Assembly: GCA_950295325.1 (NCBI GenBank)
Contig: OX485803.1
Coordinates: 19,842,001-19,902,000 of the forward strand
Origin: Polytrichum commune
Taxonomy: Eukaryota; Streptophyta; Polytrichopsida; Polytrichales; Polytrichaceae
DNA: 60,000 nucleotides
Direction: 5' to 3'
The position numbers and the translations under genes are program-made. Below, one piece after another: positions 10,441-23,800 of this stretch; within the stretch, counting starts at the first letter, position 1, and each line of letters begins with the position of its first letter. The notes under the pieces are model-generated. The model ran no database searches. It saw only the letters and a list, made by a program, of their open reading frames with translations, and was not told where the DNA came from.

Positions 10441-11486
10441 ATTCCACATTACATTGGACTGTCGAGGACGGACTTGAAGGGGAAGGCCATTGTGCTCTTT
10501 GATGATGAGGGCCATGCTTTGTGTGATGGATTGATTTGCAACACAAATCCGTTGGATTGTGTTGACAATAGCATCCTAGGGGCTGAGGATGTTGGAGTTA
10601 TTATCTTGAACCCAACTGACAATGTTATTTCGCGGGATTGGGAGAATACACTGCACCGATGGCCACTTTCACTCACCAAATTTGAAGGACATACATTAGC
10701 GGAAATATTGTTGGTCCATCATAATGCGACCCGCGAAGTTCAAAGTCATCGGCGCTTGCTTGGAAAACGCCAATACAACACTGTGATGATGTGTGCACCT
10801 TGGCCACCTGGGAAGAAAATTTAGGGAGCCACTGAGGAGCATGCGCGGATGTTATTAGCGGTGGATTGTTGTTCGGAGCATTGTTGCCAGGTATTCCCAA
10901 GGCCTTTGTTGATGAGTATTCGGGAACACTACTTCGCATTGCCATTCAATGCTCGGAAGCTCATAGCCCTGTCGGTGTTCCAATCGATCCAGAAACATGA
11001 GCACAACGGACGTGAAATGGTGCAGTTGGAAGGGAGAACAATATGCACTCGAGCATGGATGAACACCTATATGATATCAAGGGCACAATATAATAGGAAC
11101 AAGGCTGAAAGCTTGATGGGGGTTAGATCTCGAGATCATGGAAATACAGGAACTAGAAAACCATGGGCGAATACAGTGCAGGCACGAGCCACCCTTGGAG
11201 TATTGGTTGAGGGTAGGGCGGACGCCATGCCCCATATGACTCGGACTCTTCCAACTGGTGAGAAGATAGGGACGGAGATGCTCCCTGTGGGAACAACGTG
11301 GTGCAACCTATTGCAGGTTGTGAACAACTTGGACGAAGACCTAGGGTACACACCTATCTCTATGTCCACCTTCAGCCGCCTACATCGACAACATTTCAAG
11401 CAGTATGTTATAAAGAGCCCCGGTGACAACTTCTCACGTTGTGGAACTTGTGCAGCATTCAAGGATTTGTTGCGAATACACACAAA
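10441..11486 (+). pseudogene. N-terminal half of a DUF7869-type (putative transposase-like) gene, interrupted by a MULE
   Basis: Coding similarity starts after an acceptor-like GTGTTCAG at 10440 and runs in one frame to 11486, with one TAG at 10822-10824. The first ~120 residues (GHALCDGLICNTNP...WPLSLTKFEGHTLAEILL) resemble the small globular module often joined to plant transposase-like proteins (DUF8039-like, tentative). The following part ends in a Cys pair, RCGTCAAFKDLLRIHTK, which is typical just before the DUF7869 core. The frame is cut at TACACACAAA (11477-11486). The same ten bases reappear at 37947-37956, where the protein continues in frame. The function of DUF7869 proteins is not established. 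Upstream exons or the start codon were not identified. Confidence 0.75.
11477..11486 (+). repeat. Left target-site duplication TACACACAAA of the 26.5-kb MULE
   Basis: Ten bases directly preceding the element's GGGAAAAGC end. An identical copy follows the other end at 37947-37956. Both copies encode the same residues in the same frame of the split gene (codons for H-T-K). Confidence 0.9.
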
Positions 11487-11525
11487 GGGAAAAGCTATTT
11501 TGCGAGCGGTGAGCGGTGAGCGGTA

Positions 11526-12718
11526 AGTTTTCTAGAATATTGAAATTTTGTCAGGTGAAACATGCCTTATGGCCATGGTGTAGAGCTAACTTTTGAAATA
11601 TTTATTGACAAATTTATTGACAAAAAGAACCTATAACCGTGGTGGAGGAACCTATATAGTATTTGCTTGCACCTTCTTGGAGGTTCAGGATATTACCTGA
11701 CCACGACAATTTCATGACAACCTCTAGCAATTTAGCAAGTAAGATTCCATCTATTGTGGTGAGGGAATCTCCAAACCCCAATGCTGCAGGCCTCACACGT
11801 AATGCCCATGAAGACCCATCCGTTTGTATGTGTGTATATATATATATATGAGCATAAACTTAAAATGTTGAAAGAAACTTAAAGAAAATATTAAAGAAAC
11901 TGAAAATGTTGGAAGTGTTTACAACATGTTCCTCTAACAACAACACCTTACTATATACCATTCAAATATAGGTGGTTATTTAAGAAGAGCAATTGTGTTG
12001 AACATAAAACCTAGGATGATGTCCATATTTTAAGCACAAGCCTTCTTGGTTTAACACTCAACACAACTAGGAGGTCTCGAGTCATCATTTAAAAAAATTA
12101 ATTTCTTCACTTTGACTTATTATAACCTTTGCATCTCAACTTCAATTTTGAAACATGAAATAAAAATTTTCTTGGTTCTCAGTTGCTAGCCAAATGGGAA
12201 AATTATGATCCAATCCAATGACCACAATTCTATGTGAACTTGGAAGTTTTTGACATTAAAATTGCATATTCTAACCTCATTTGGAGTATATCTATGATCA
12301 TGAGTCTAAAGTAAATTATGTCTTAATAATTAAAAACCTAAGCGATATTAAACAATAAACTTTTTGTCACCTTCAGCTCATAGTATTGCCGTAATGTTTG
12401 ATCCTTGATTGGGATTAAAGTTTCCTGACACCTACTAAAGGGGAGAGCAAAGAAACTAATTATCATGTAGAACATGTGAATGATTGGTCTAAACCCAATT
12501 AACACCTTAATCAAGATCAAAGACCTTGAATTATTCTAGTAGAATTAACTAGAGATGGATCTATATGTACTAAAAGTTTGTTAGACCGCATTGAAGTATG
12601 CAAGGGGAAGATATTCTTGAGCATACCAATGTCAAGTGTCGTTGGTGTACACTTTAGTCAACTTGTAGACCATTGTGTAATATAGGTGTGCACTTCATAT
12701 CATTGTGGAACATACTAA
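11526..12718. other. Left arm of the MULE, no supported gene
   Basis: AT-rich DNA between the left TIR and solo LTR 2. I see a (TA)n run near 11835-11848 and several short open frames with stops in all frames, but no recognisable protein. Confidence 0.6.
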
Positions 12719-12723
12719 TGCCG

Positions 12724-15545
12724 TGTGAACCCTTTGAGTGGTCCACCACTCTGTGGGATCACTTTTAGTTAGAATGTTAGCATTAAAAGTTAGAATTGAT
12801 AGGGAATTTAGGAAAAATTAGTTCATTTAGCATTTAGCCTAGAAGAAGGAAGGTCAAAATGAAACTAAGTAGTGCTAGAAGATAGCAAAGTAGAAAAAAT
12901 GTGCTAGCTAGTAAAAACAACTAGCTAAGCAAATATTAGTAGATGCTAGTTATTAAGCAAATGTTAGTAGATGCTAGCTAAGCAAGTGTTAGTTTATTAG
13001 TTAGTGTGAGGCACACAAGACTGTTGGAGGTGTTTTACGTAAGAAGATAAAATCGGCGTGAAGAATTTTGAAGAAAAAAAAAAAGAAAGCAAGGGGGATA
13101 CTTGCCCACTTGCCCCCTTGCCAACTCGATGGCGGAAAAATTAGAAAGATTTCTAAAGGTTTTTTGTCGGAGCCACCTCGGCGAGAGGGTGGCAACCTCA
13201 ACCGGGAAAACCCCCGAGCCAAAATTTCGGGAAAGGGTTTGAAAAATGGATCCGGTGGAGGAGGGGTCCAACCCTTTTGTGAGAGGGTTTAAAAACCCCT
13301 CCTTCCACCTTGTAGCTCTTTCTCTTTCTCTAGTTTTTGGGCGAAGCCCTGCTTCAATGTAGTTAGGAAAAAATCCTTTAGCATGTATTCTCAATGGTCT
13401 AAAAGAAAGGCTTGAGAACCTCCTCTACTCTCTCTCTCCTAGTTAGGTTGTGTGTTTATTAACACACCAACAAAATTATTCCTTCTTTTGTAAGAGGTAG
13501 GTTGGATGGTAGAGTTTTGAATAGAGGCATTATAGACCTCATCTGCCAATGCCCTGAAGGCTTAGTTCAAAAGCTAGAACAAGATACTTATCATTTTTGT
13601 CTTAGAGAGATTTCATATAGCTATCCATAGCCGTTTCCCATTTGTGATTTGGTTGAGATGACAATTAGTTATGGATTTTCAAAGATGGAGTAGAAAAACT
13701 GGGTGGTCTTGTGGGTAGCGGCTGCTGGATCAGACCTGCGAGCCCAATAGGAATTTTAATTCCAAGAAATTATATTTTTCCCAAGTAGAACTTTTGTGTA
13801 GCTTTCCAAAATGGCTTAGAACATTTGATTTGAGCATGATTTGAATTAGATATGAATTGTGCAAGATGGGACACATAGTTTGAGAACTTTTGGTTGACTG
13901 CTGCATTACAGAGGACCTGCTGGGTTCACTTCGGCTTACCTTTCTAATCACATATTTTTAATATCTCTCCAGGGTCATATAGAACGTTTGATTTGACTAA
14001 GATTTGAATTAGATATGAATTGTTGAAGGCGAGATACATAGTTTAAGCCTTCTTGATTGACTGCTGTGTTACAAGGAGTCCGTTGAATTTCTATTAGCTT
14101 AACCTGTTGATGTCATAATTTTTCTAGTTAGAGCTTGTTCATAGCTTTCCAATGGTATAAGGAAAGCCTAGATCCAAGTAGTAAGGAATGTGCTATGAAT
14201 TTTTGAAGTTAGAAGGTAGATAGGTGGGTTGGAAGGGTCGGTTGAATCGACCTCACACTTCCAACCCTCATAACTTTTGCATTTCTTATCCGATTAGAGT
14301 GATTTTTAGATCATTGGAAAGATAATTTGGTGCACTAAGTATAAATATTATGCTTAGGATTAAATTACAGGGCAGAATAACACTTTATATTTTAATTGTT
14401 AACTAAGGTACGCTTACTACCAAACTAGTTACAAAGAAGGAGGCAAGGTCGACGCTCGGAAAGTGGAGCAAGGAAGGAGGTAGCGGCTCGGCCTACATCA
14501 AGCCCAAATCAACCGAGGAAAATTGAGGTAAATTAACTAACCTTAAGCCTTCCATTTAGGATCGGAGGGAGCACGGCTAAGGTACGCATCTCTAAACCCA
14601 CTCACCTATCTCGTAAGGTCAAGTGGCTTGACCACTTGACCGCCAAGGGAGTACCCAATTCCATTGTTTTCGGGGCCCTTGGTATGTTTTGTGGTAGTAG
14701 CTTCATTTATTAGCAAGTTTCGTGTGTGGTAAGTCGGATTAATCACCGACACGACCACTCTGAATGTTGTTGGTGGAAAGGTGGGGTTAATGACCCGCGA
14801 ATCCACTATTATGTTGTTGGCCCCATAGATTGGGAGTAATGGCCCCAATTTATGAAGATTGCGCAACAGGTTGAACCTACAGGTCGCCCGTCACCCTGGT
14901 CCCATTGAGTTGCATTTCGTGGTCTATCCAGTGTAAACACATTTAACAATCAAAACATACAAAATAAATCGTAAACCCTTGTTGGCAAAAGACCCGAAGT
15001 AAGGGGTGATGCCTAATATATTAATGTAGTAAGTTAGGACGTGCAAACAAAAGTAAGTAATTAAGAAGGAATTTGTGTGAAGGGTGGGACTTAGGCCAAG
15101 TTCCTCCGCTTAGAAAACTAAATAGAACTAAATAAAGAAATAGGAAGAATTGAATGGTCCATCAAATTGTCGTTATTCCGTTCGTTGAGTTAGGGTGGTA
15201 TGAGTCACACCCGGTTGGGTGTATCAGAACCATTCCAATTCACAAATTAGGATTGCCTTGGTTTCAAGGCTGGTGCGTCTGTGCGTAGAATAGGTTGTAG
15301 GTTAAGGTTAGAACTAGATATGAAATTGGTTAGTGGAGTTTAAAGCCACACTAGTAAAAAACTAAGGCCTAACCTCCGGAGGTACTACGACGCATATTTA
15401 ATCTCCCTTAAAAATCTAACTACTCACGTTATACACCTATCATCCGGGTTCGGCTTGGGCGCCTGCAAATGCATGCCACCTTCACCGAAGGGCTTGTGTG
15501 ATACTTTTAGGCTCCCTCGAAAGGGGGTGGCCCAAAAGTACCACA
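12724..15545 (+). mobile_element. Solo LTR 2 (2822 bp), TSD TGCCG
   Basis: Starts TGTGAACCC and ends GTACCACA. Perfect 5-bp duplication TGCCG at 12719-12723 and 15546-15550. Almost identical to LTR 1 across its length, but with one fewer copy of the short AAGCAAATATTAG repeat near 12930-12970 and, like LTR 1, without the 112-bp tandem duplication. It lies just downstream of the 3' end of the ParB-methyltransferase gene, inside the MULE. Confidence 0.95.
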
Positions 15546-15938
15546 TGCCGAGATATTAGTAAAGACACTTGAATGCCAAATTTCATGAGGTGACATTAAT
15601 GGTGACGTTGATGGTGAATTATTCAACCCAAAATTCGCCTAAAATCGTAAGCAAGCATTGAAAAAGTAAATGAAAACGATAATAGAAGAATAGTGGAAAC
15701 CCTTAAATTTCAAAGAGAAGGGTATGAACTAATAGGCCGATTATGGAATTAAGTGAACAATATAAAAAAACACGAAGTCAAAAGTTAACTTAAATCTGCA
15801 ATTTTATATATGCAATCCCATAAATTCCGAAAGTAATACAAATACAATGAATTTCATGCGGAATGAGTGCACAAACTGAAAAACCAACGGAAGAAAAACC
15901 GGTATATTAGATAGTACACAGACATTCACATGAAGCTA

Positions 15939-18900
15939 TTACATCAGATCCGAATCACTGTGATCACGTGATGATGAAGACATTCTAGAATCACTAATAT
16001 ATGCATCAAAGGAGGCCTGACCATCTGATTCTAAAGCTTCTATATCCAAAAACTCTAAAACTCTTCCCGGATGATATTTAGATGTAAAAGTCTGATAAGA
16101 ACCTCCAGCTAGTTGATTAGCAATAACATTTGCATATGTAGGAAGTTGCCAAGACTTTGGAGGGCTGGGATAGAATTTAGGGTCACAAAAAGAAGGCCGG
16201 TGAATAGGATAGCTCAATTTATCGCATCTGCAAATGCCAATGGTACCATGTTCATAACTCAACTTTAGAAGAAATGACAGCAAAAAACATAACACTGGTA
16301 AGAGAATTTGTGGACCATACTCACTTAGTAAACCGAGATCTCTTCACAATCCTCTCAACGGGAATATCTTCACCCTCAGGATCCTCTACACTGGTGACAC
16401 GGTCTTCAAGAGTGACTTCAGAGGCTGCTCTAGAGATAATCAATGGAGCAAGTAAGGCCTCAAAAATATCAACATCAGCCTCTAATGCCGCAATGTGACG
16501 GTGCACATTGCGGCATGCATGAATGGAAGATCCTGCAAATAAAGAAGTTGGAAAAACTTAGTACAAAAACCACTATGAATTTTGTAGAACAAAACAATAT
16601 TAACGATTAACCAACTGAAATGCAAGATTACAAAGACATACCGGTCGCTGCCATGCAGTCTAGAATAATATCCCATGGGAAGCTACATGCTTCAATTAGC
16701 ATTTGCATTAGAAGCACGGACTTTTCACGAGGCCCTCGCCATGGTGTGGATCCATTAGTTAGCTGGTCCTCACGAGAGACCAAGTTCTGGAGAATATCAT
16801 CCCGTGCAACATCCACCCCATAAGGATCCAATTCAGGGACATGGCGAAATGAAAACTTCGATGCAGGTGGCCCCGGCACGCTCCTGACCGCCAATGAAAT
16901 ACCGAACCTCATGGTCTATAATGTACCAGACATAAAGATCAATATTACTTTACAAAGTGAACAACAGAACTGTGTGAGTATAATAGTTAGGTGGGTCTAC
17001 ACTCAGAACTACCTCAAGGATGAAATTGAAACTGAATGCGGTGATCAGAAAGAAGACTTAAGCTTTATCTTACAGTTGATGCTGGATTTATTGGAGATGT
17101 AAGATGAAGGCGGTTCATTCCCCACCACTCTTTCCGAATTGCAAAACCATACGATTTGCAATATCCAAGAATATTGGACTTCGTACTCATGCGAAAAGGG
17201 TGAAACAAAATAATTGCCCCGTCGTCGTGCAGATGTTCGTCGGCAAAGTCAAAGAGTGGTTGTAACCACTCTTTCGATTCTTGATTCCAAGCGGGAATGG
17301 ACGACGGTGGGTTTGATATGCCAGGAACAGGAAGACCTTCCGGTATATCTGCAAGAATCAAGTCCAAACAGGGATGGTCATCCGGAGAACCCTTGTAGTG
17401 CCGGGTTTTGTCTTTTGAGTGCTGCACAATCAAAGGACAACCAGGTTTGGTGTTAAAATAATCCTCCTTGCTTTGTACATTGCCTAGTACTAGCCCTTAT
17501 ATCAAACATATCTATACTCATTACTAACCTTATATAATACACAAATCTAACCTCTTATCAGGTTACACTTGTTACCCACATATCTAACCACAGATCAAAG
17601 TACCTTTATGACACCCATATTCAACCTCATATCAGATTGACCTTATAACATGCGAATATAACCTCACATCAGATTGTACTTATAACACACATATCTAACC
17701 TCATATCACACACATATCTAACCCAATATCAGATAACAGATATAGCCCAGATATCTAATCTCCCATCAGATTACAGTAATATCACCCATATTCAACCCCA
17801 GTTCAGATAGACCTTACAACACATATATCTAACCTTAGATCAGATTACACTTCTAACAAACATTTCTAACATCATATCAGAGTACACTTATAACAAGCAT
17901 ATCTAGATATCAATATCTACTATGATTGTAGGTAGTAGAGTTTGAATACTAGAAAATGTGTCTCGGGACCGAGACACTCAAACTCGGCCCTGGAAAATCA
18001 GAAATGTCTAAGCTTAAATCAGATTACCCTTATACCCACAATTGCAAACTAACCTCATATCAGATTGCACTTGTAACCCACATATCTAACCTCACATCAG
18101 TTTGACCTTACTACTTGAATATCTAGACATCACATCATATTTCACTGCAAACACACATCTCTACCCTCATAACAGAGTACCCTTATACCAAGTAAATCTA
18201 GATTTCAATATCAAATATCATTGTAGGGTTTAGAGTTCGAAGACCAGAAAATGTGTCTCGGGACCGAGACACTCAAACTAGGCCCTGGAATTTCAGAGAT
18301 TTCTAGGCTTATATGAAACTAGGCCCTAACTAATGTCACTAACTAAGCTTATATCAGACATCACTAACTAAGCTTATATCATATTACCCTCACATCATAT
18401 TAAACTTATAACACACAAATCTAACCTCATATCGGATTGACCTTAATACAAGCATATCTAGAAATCACATCAGAATGCACTTATAACACACATATCTAGC
18501 CTCATATCAGAGTACACTTATAAGAAGTACCTGTAGATATCAAACATTGCTAACTAACCTTATATGAGATTAAACTTATATCAACCATATATAACCTCAT
18601 ATCAGATTTCACATATAACCCTTAATACAACCAAATGTAGAGCACACACCAGATTTCACATATAACACAAATTTCTAACCTCATATCAGATTACCCTAAT
18701 ACCTCAAAGTGCATACTAACATCATATGAGAGTACACTTATAACACACATATAGAACTGTAGTATGAAAGGAGAGAACTCACCGAAAGATAACTCTTCGG
18801 ACAATCAAGTCTGTCCCGTTAAATCCCTCAAATTCGTGAGTTTTGTTAAAGGCCTCCTGCCCTCGGAAGAATGTGGGAAACGCGTTGTCCCATAATTTCA

Positions 18901-20744
18901 TTCTACAGTCCTCGATGTATGCAACCAAGGTCAAGGGCTCGCTGGGTAGTGCAAAGTTGATAGCAAGTCTGTCTTGGCGCAAAGTGTCTTCAAATATAAT
19001 GGAAGCCTGATCGGATATCTGTATATACAGAGAGTGAATATGAACAAGAATTTGAGCAACATCGATTCATATATTGAAATAACTGTGAAACCAAGAGAAA
19101 GACCAATTAATGTAAGGGATCAAATCAAGTAACACTGAACTAAAGGGTACATAGGGGATTATGTACTCACTCCTTCCCAAAAACATGCCTTGGCTAGGAA
19201 TGCCTGCAATTTGTCCTCATTGGTGGGCTTGGTTGGCAGTTTGCGAGCCTCACGTGTTGATGAAGAGGAATTGAAATATTCCAACCATTTGATTTTACAA
19301 GCGGGTGATGCTTTTGCAGTAGCGATCAACTGCAATTTCTCTAAGTTGAGCTCGGGTGCAATTGAGTTAAGAGTATAGTGACGCGCAATCTGTGACCCAT
19401 AGAGCAATATATTAAGATCATGGAAATTAATGAATTACTTGAAAAATATAGAATGGGTTTTAAAGTAGTGGACATACCTCCCGAAGCCATCCATCTGTCA
19501 AGTCTGGGTTTGCCACACAAACAAGTTTTGACATTTTCTTATGAAGTGCCTCGGCTTTCTTTGAAGCAGCGACCTTCATGGCGGCTGCTTTTTCAGCAGC
19601 AGACACCTCTCCATCCGTTTGCTCAAGAAGTTGACGAACGCCCTCATCTGCAGCAAGTGCCAGTTCGTGCTGGAAAGGGATTACCATAGTTAGTTTGTAA
19701 TCAAACAACTGCGACAAAAAAATGTTATGAAAGCACATAAAGAAACAAAAACATTCAAACATCAATTATAAGTACCAAATGTTGAAAGGGATTAGATATA
19801 AGAGTAATCACATCATGAAGCATCAACATCACATCATACCTGGAAGATGAAGCTCGTGAATACATGTAGATTTAATGAATACCATGTCTTCTTTGAAGTT
19901 TGAGATTTCTTGCACCTTTTAATGTCAGAGGGAGTCAAAATGTCTTGGTACTGTTCGAGTGGCATAAGTCCATACTTCTGCACCCTAAATAGAGTGTGAA
20001 CTGTGTTTGTCTTCACGTGAGAGTCTTCCGTATGTCTACAAGTAACAATCATATATTAAAGATAAGAACAACATAATATATGTACATAGATGAAAACCTT
20101 AAAAAATGGATTTAGAAAACTTACTTGTTGATATTATGCATAACTTGCATAACAATACCAATTTTTCCCTTGGTGTCAAGGAGGATGCTATCCACCAAAA
20201 AATGCCAGGACTCTTCTGTTTTGTGAAGTCGTTCAATATGGTTCAACCAAGCCTGCCGCCTATGGTTCCCGTCACAAACAAAGAACATCAAATTCGTAAA
20301 ACCGGCTAACTCTGGAACGGACAGAAGAAAGGAGTTGAATTGTTCATTTTTGGCACTCCAAATAGGACCCCACGATGCCTTATCAGCCTCAGTAACCTCA
20401 TGTGTTTTTCCTTCTTCATTTGTTATTGTCACATAAAATACAGAGGCACCCTCTCTATACCCATGCACAAACTCCTGCTCCAATTTAGCAAGATCACTTG
20501 GGAGAGTTGGCCTCACCATAGGCATGGCCAACATTCTGCACAAGGGAATAGGGAACCTTGAGGAACTCAGGGGTTGGACTCTCAGTCGAGAAATCGTGGC
20601 AACAGAATTAAGTTTATGTCGGGTCCTGATATCATCTTCATCCCCTTCATATGGATCTCTATCTCCAAGCCCCTCTTCATCCTCATCCTGACCCTCTTCA
20701 GAATACTCTAGAAAAAACAGAGAAAAAGCAGGAACATCCTCCAT
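15939..20744 (-). CDS. ParB-like domain plus beta-class DNA amino-methyltransferase, 9 exons, 872 aa
   Basis: Exons on the minus strand: 20744-20125, 20035-19840, 19669-19478, 19389-19171, 19006-18783, 17470-17074, 16915-16642, 16532-16325, 16227-15939. All introns are GT-AG, the phases agree, and the total is 2619 nt, exactly 873 codons. An acidic stretch (residues ~15-40) precedes a ParB-like motif, CDGNHRRQAW (~157-166). Next come an Ala/Lys-rich helical part (~290-320) and the methyltransferase. The motif-IV position is LILADIPEG (~521-529), where catalytic D/N/S-P-P-Y/F/W is expected. SAM-binding motif I is LDCMAATGSSIHAC (~701-714), then HRHIAALEAD with the acidic residue after beta-2. 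Catalytic motif before motif I defines the permuted beta class (N6-adenine or N4-cytosine). ParB-methyltransferase fusions are known in phages; here one is intron-containing MULE cargo. The substituted motifs leave catalysis uncertain. An upstream exon is possible because TTGCAG precedes 20759. Confidence 0.75.
17471..18782. repeat. Large intron 5 filled with short AT-rich repeats and two copies of the 18-bp palindrome
   Basis: Most of the 1.3-kb intron consists of degenerate 35-50-bp units around CATATCTAACCTCATATCAG. The palindrome TGTCTCGGGACCGAGACA occurs at 17959-17976 and 18254-18271, exactly 295 bp apart, each followed by CTCAAACT and a GGCCCTGGAAT-like stretch. The same family makes up the array upstream of the gene at about 20820-26290. 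Confidence 0.85.
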
Positions 20745-20819
20745 TGCGTTGTTCTCTACCTGCAAAATATATGTACTAGTAAATCAAGGAGAGAACATGA
20801 GCTCAGCTGCCATCAGTTA

Positions 20820-23800
20820 TAAGTGTATGTGGTATTGTTTGACCATCAAAACATATGTCTCGGGACCGAGACACTAGTACTAGGCAGAAATATTCAACTC
20901 ATGAAATAGTGATCCTTACATCGGATCACCCTCTTAGCTCACATTGCAAATTTACAATATATCAAATTACACTCATATCAGGTTACACTTATATCAGATT
21001 ACACTTATAGCCCCTAAAGTCATAGTGAGATGGAAGAGTTTGATAGTCTCAAATAGTCTCTCGGGACCGAGACACTAGAAATCAACTGTAAAATTCAATT
21101 TCAAACCTACCTATCCTTACAGATATCAAACCTTAGATCATATTACACTTCTAACAAACATTTCTAACATCATATCAGAGTACACTTATAACAAGCATAT
21201 CTAGATATCAATATCTACTATGATTGTAGGTAGTAGAGTTTGAATACCAAAAAATGTGTCTCGGGACCGAGACACTCAAATTCGGCCCTGGAATTTCAAA
21301 AATTTCGAAGCTTAAATCAGATTACCCATATACCCACAAGTCCAAACTAACCTCATATCAGATTGCACTTGTAACCCACATATCTAACCTCACATCAGTT
21401 TGACCTTAATACTAGCATATCTAGACCTCACATCAGATTGCACTTCAAACACACATGTTTGGTGTCAAATCAGAGTACCCTTATACAAAGTAAATCTAGA
21501 TTTCCATATCAAATATCATTGTAGGGTTTACAGTTTGAATACCAGAAATTGTGTCTCGACACCGAGACACTCAAACTCGGCCCTGGAATTTCAGAAATTT
21601 CGAAGCTTAAATAAGATTACCCTTATACCCACAAGTCCAAACTACCCTCATATCATATTGCACTTGTAACCCACTGTGAACCCTTTGAGTGGTCCACCAC
21701 TCTGCGGGATCACTTTTAGTTAGAATGTTAGCATTAAAAGTTAGAATTGATAGGGAATTTAGGAAAAAATTAGTTCATTTAGCATTTAGCCTAGAAGAAG
21801 GAAGGTCAAAATGAAACTAAGTAGTGCTAGAAGATAGCAAAGTAGAAAAAATGTGCTAGCTAGTAAAAACAACTAGCTAAGCAAATATTAGTAGATGCTA
21901 GCTATTAAGCAAATATTAGTAGATGCTAGCTATTAAGCAAATGTTAGTCGATGCTAGCTAAGCAAGTGTTAGTTTATTAGTTAGTGTGAGGCACACAAGA
22001 CTATTGGAGGTGTTTTACGTAAGAAGATAAAATCGGCTTGAAGACTTTTGAAGACAAAAAAGAAAGAGAGCAAGGGGGCTACTTGCCCACTTGCCCCCTT
22101 GCCAACTCGATGGCGGAAAAATTAGAAAGATTTCTAAAGGTTTTCTGTTGGAGCCACCTCGGCGAGAGGATGGCAACCTCAACCGGGAAAACCCCCGAGC
22201 CAAAATTTCGGGAAAGGGTTTGAAAAATGGATCCGGTGGAGGAGGGGTCCAACCCTTTTGTGAGAGGGTTTAAAAACCCCTCCTTCCACCTTGTAGCTCT
22301 CTCTCTTTCTCTAGTTTTTGGGCGAAGCCCTGCTTCAATGTAGTTAGGAAAAAATCCTTTAGCATGTATTCTCAATGGTCTAAAAGAAAGGCTTGAGAAC
22401 CTCCTCTACTCTCTCTCTTTCTCTAGTTTTTGGGCGAAGCCCTGCTTCAATGTAGTTAGGAAAAAATCCTTTAGCATGTATTCTCAATGGTCTAAAAGAA
22501 AGGCTTGAGAACCTCCTCTACTCTCTCTCTCCTAGTTAGGTTGTGTGTTTATTAACACACCAACAAAATTATTCCTTCTTTTGTAGAGGTAGGTTGGATG
22601 GTAGAGTTTTGAATAGAGGCATTATAGACCTCATCTGCCAATGCCCTGAAGGCTTAGTTCAAAAGCTAGAACAAGATACTTATCATTTTTGTCTTAGAGA
22701 GATTTCATATAGCTATCCATAGCCGTTTCCCATTTGTGATTTGGTTGAGATGACAATTAGTTATGGATTTTCAAAGATGGAGTAGAAAAACTGGGTGGTC
22801 TTGTGGGTAGCGGCTGCTGGATCAGACCTGCGAGCCCAATAGGAATTTTAATTCCAAGAAATTATATTTTTCCCAAGTAGAACTTTTGTGTAGCTTTCCA
22901 AAATGGCTTAGAACATTTGATTTGAGCATGATTTGAATTAGATATGAATTGTGCAAGATGGGACACATAGTTTGAGAACTTTTGGTTGACTGCTGCATTA
23001 CAGAGGACCTGCTGGGTTCACTTCGGCTTACCTTTCTAATCACATATTTTTAATATCTCTCCAGGGTCATATAGAACGTTTGATTTGACTAAGATTTGAA
23101 TTAGATATGAATTGTTGAAGGCGAGATACATAGTTTAAGCCTTCTTGATTGACTGCTGTGTTACAAGGAGTCCGTTGAATTTCTATTAGCTTAACCTGTT
23201 GATGTCATAATTTTTCTAGTTAGAGCTTGTTCATAGCTTTCCAATGGTATAAGGAAAGCCTAGATCCAAGTAGTAAGGAATGTGCTATGAATTTTTGAAG
23301 TTAGAAGGTAGATAGGTGGGTTGGAAGGGTCGGTTGAATCGACCTCACACTTCCAACCCTCATAACTTTTGCATTTCTTATCCGATTAGAGTGATTTTTA
23401 GATCATTGGAAAGATAATTTGGTGCACTAAGTATAAATATTATGCTTAGGATTAAATTACAGGGCAGAATAACACTTTATATTTTAATTGTTAACTAAGG
23501 TACGCTTACTACCAAACTAGTTACAAAGAAGGAGGCAAGGTCGACGCTCGGAAAGTGGAGCAAGGAAGGAGGTAGCGGCTCGGCCTACATCAAGCCCAAA
23601 TCAACCGAGGAAAATTGAGGTAAATTAACTAACCTTAAGCCTTCCATTTAGGATCGGAGGGAGCACGGCTAAGGTACGCATCTCTAAACCCACTCACCTA
23701 TCTCGTAAGGTCAAGTGGCTTGACCACTTGACCGCCAAGGGAGTACCCAATTCCATTGTTTTCGGGGCCCTTGGTATGTTTTGTGGTAGTAGCTTCATTT

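Noticed and set aside
17471-18782. CRISPR-like array impression from regularly recurring short repeats
   Set aside because: The units are degenerate and AT-rich with no uniform repeat/spacer structure, and they sit in an intron of a eukaryotic gene; a satellite explains them.
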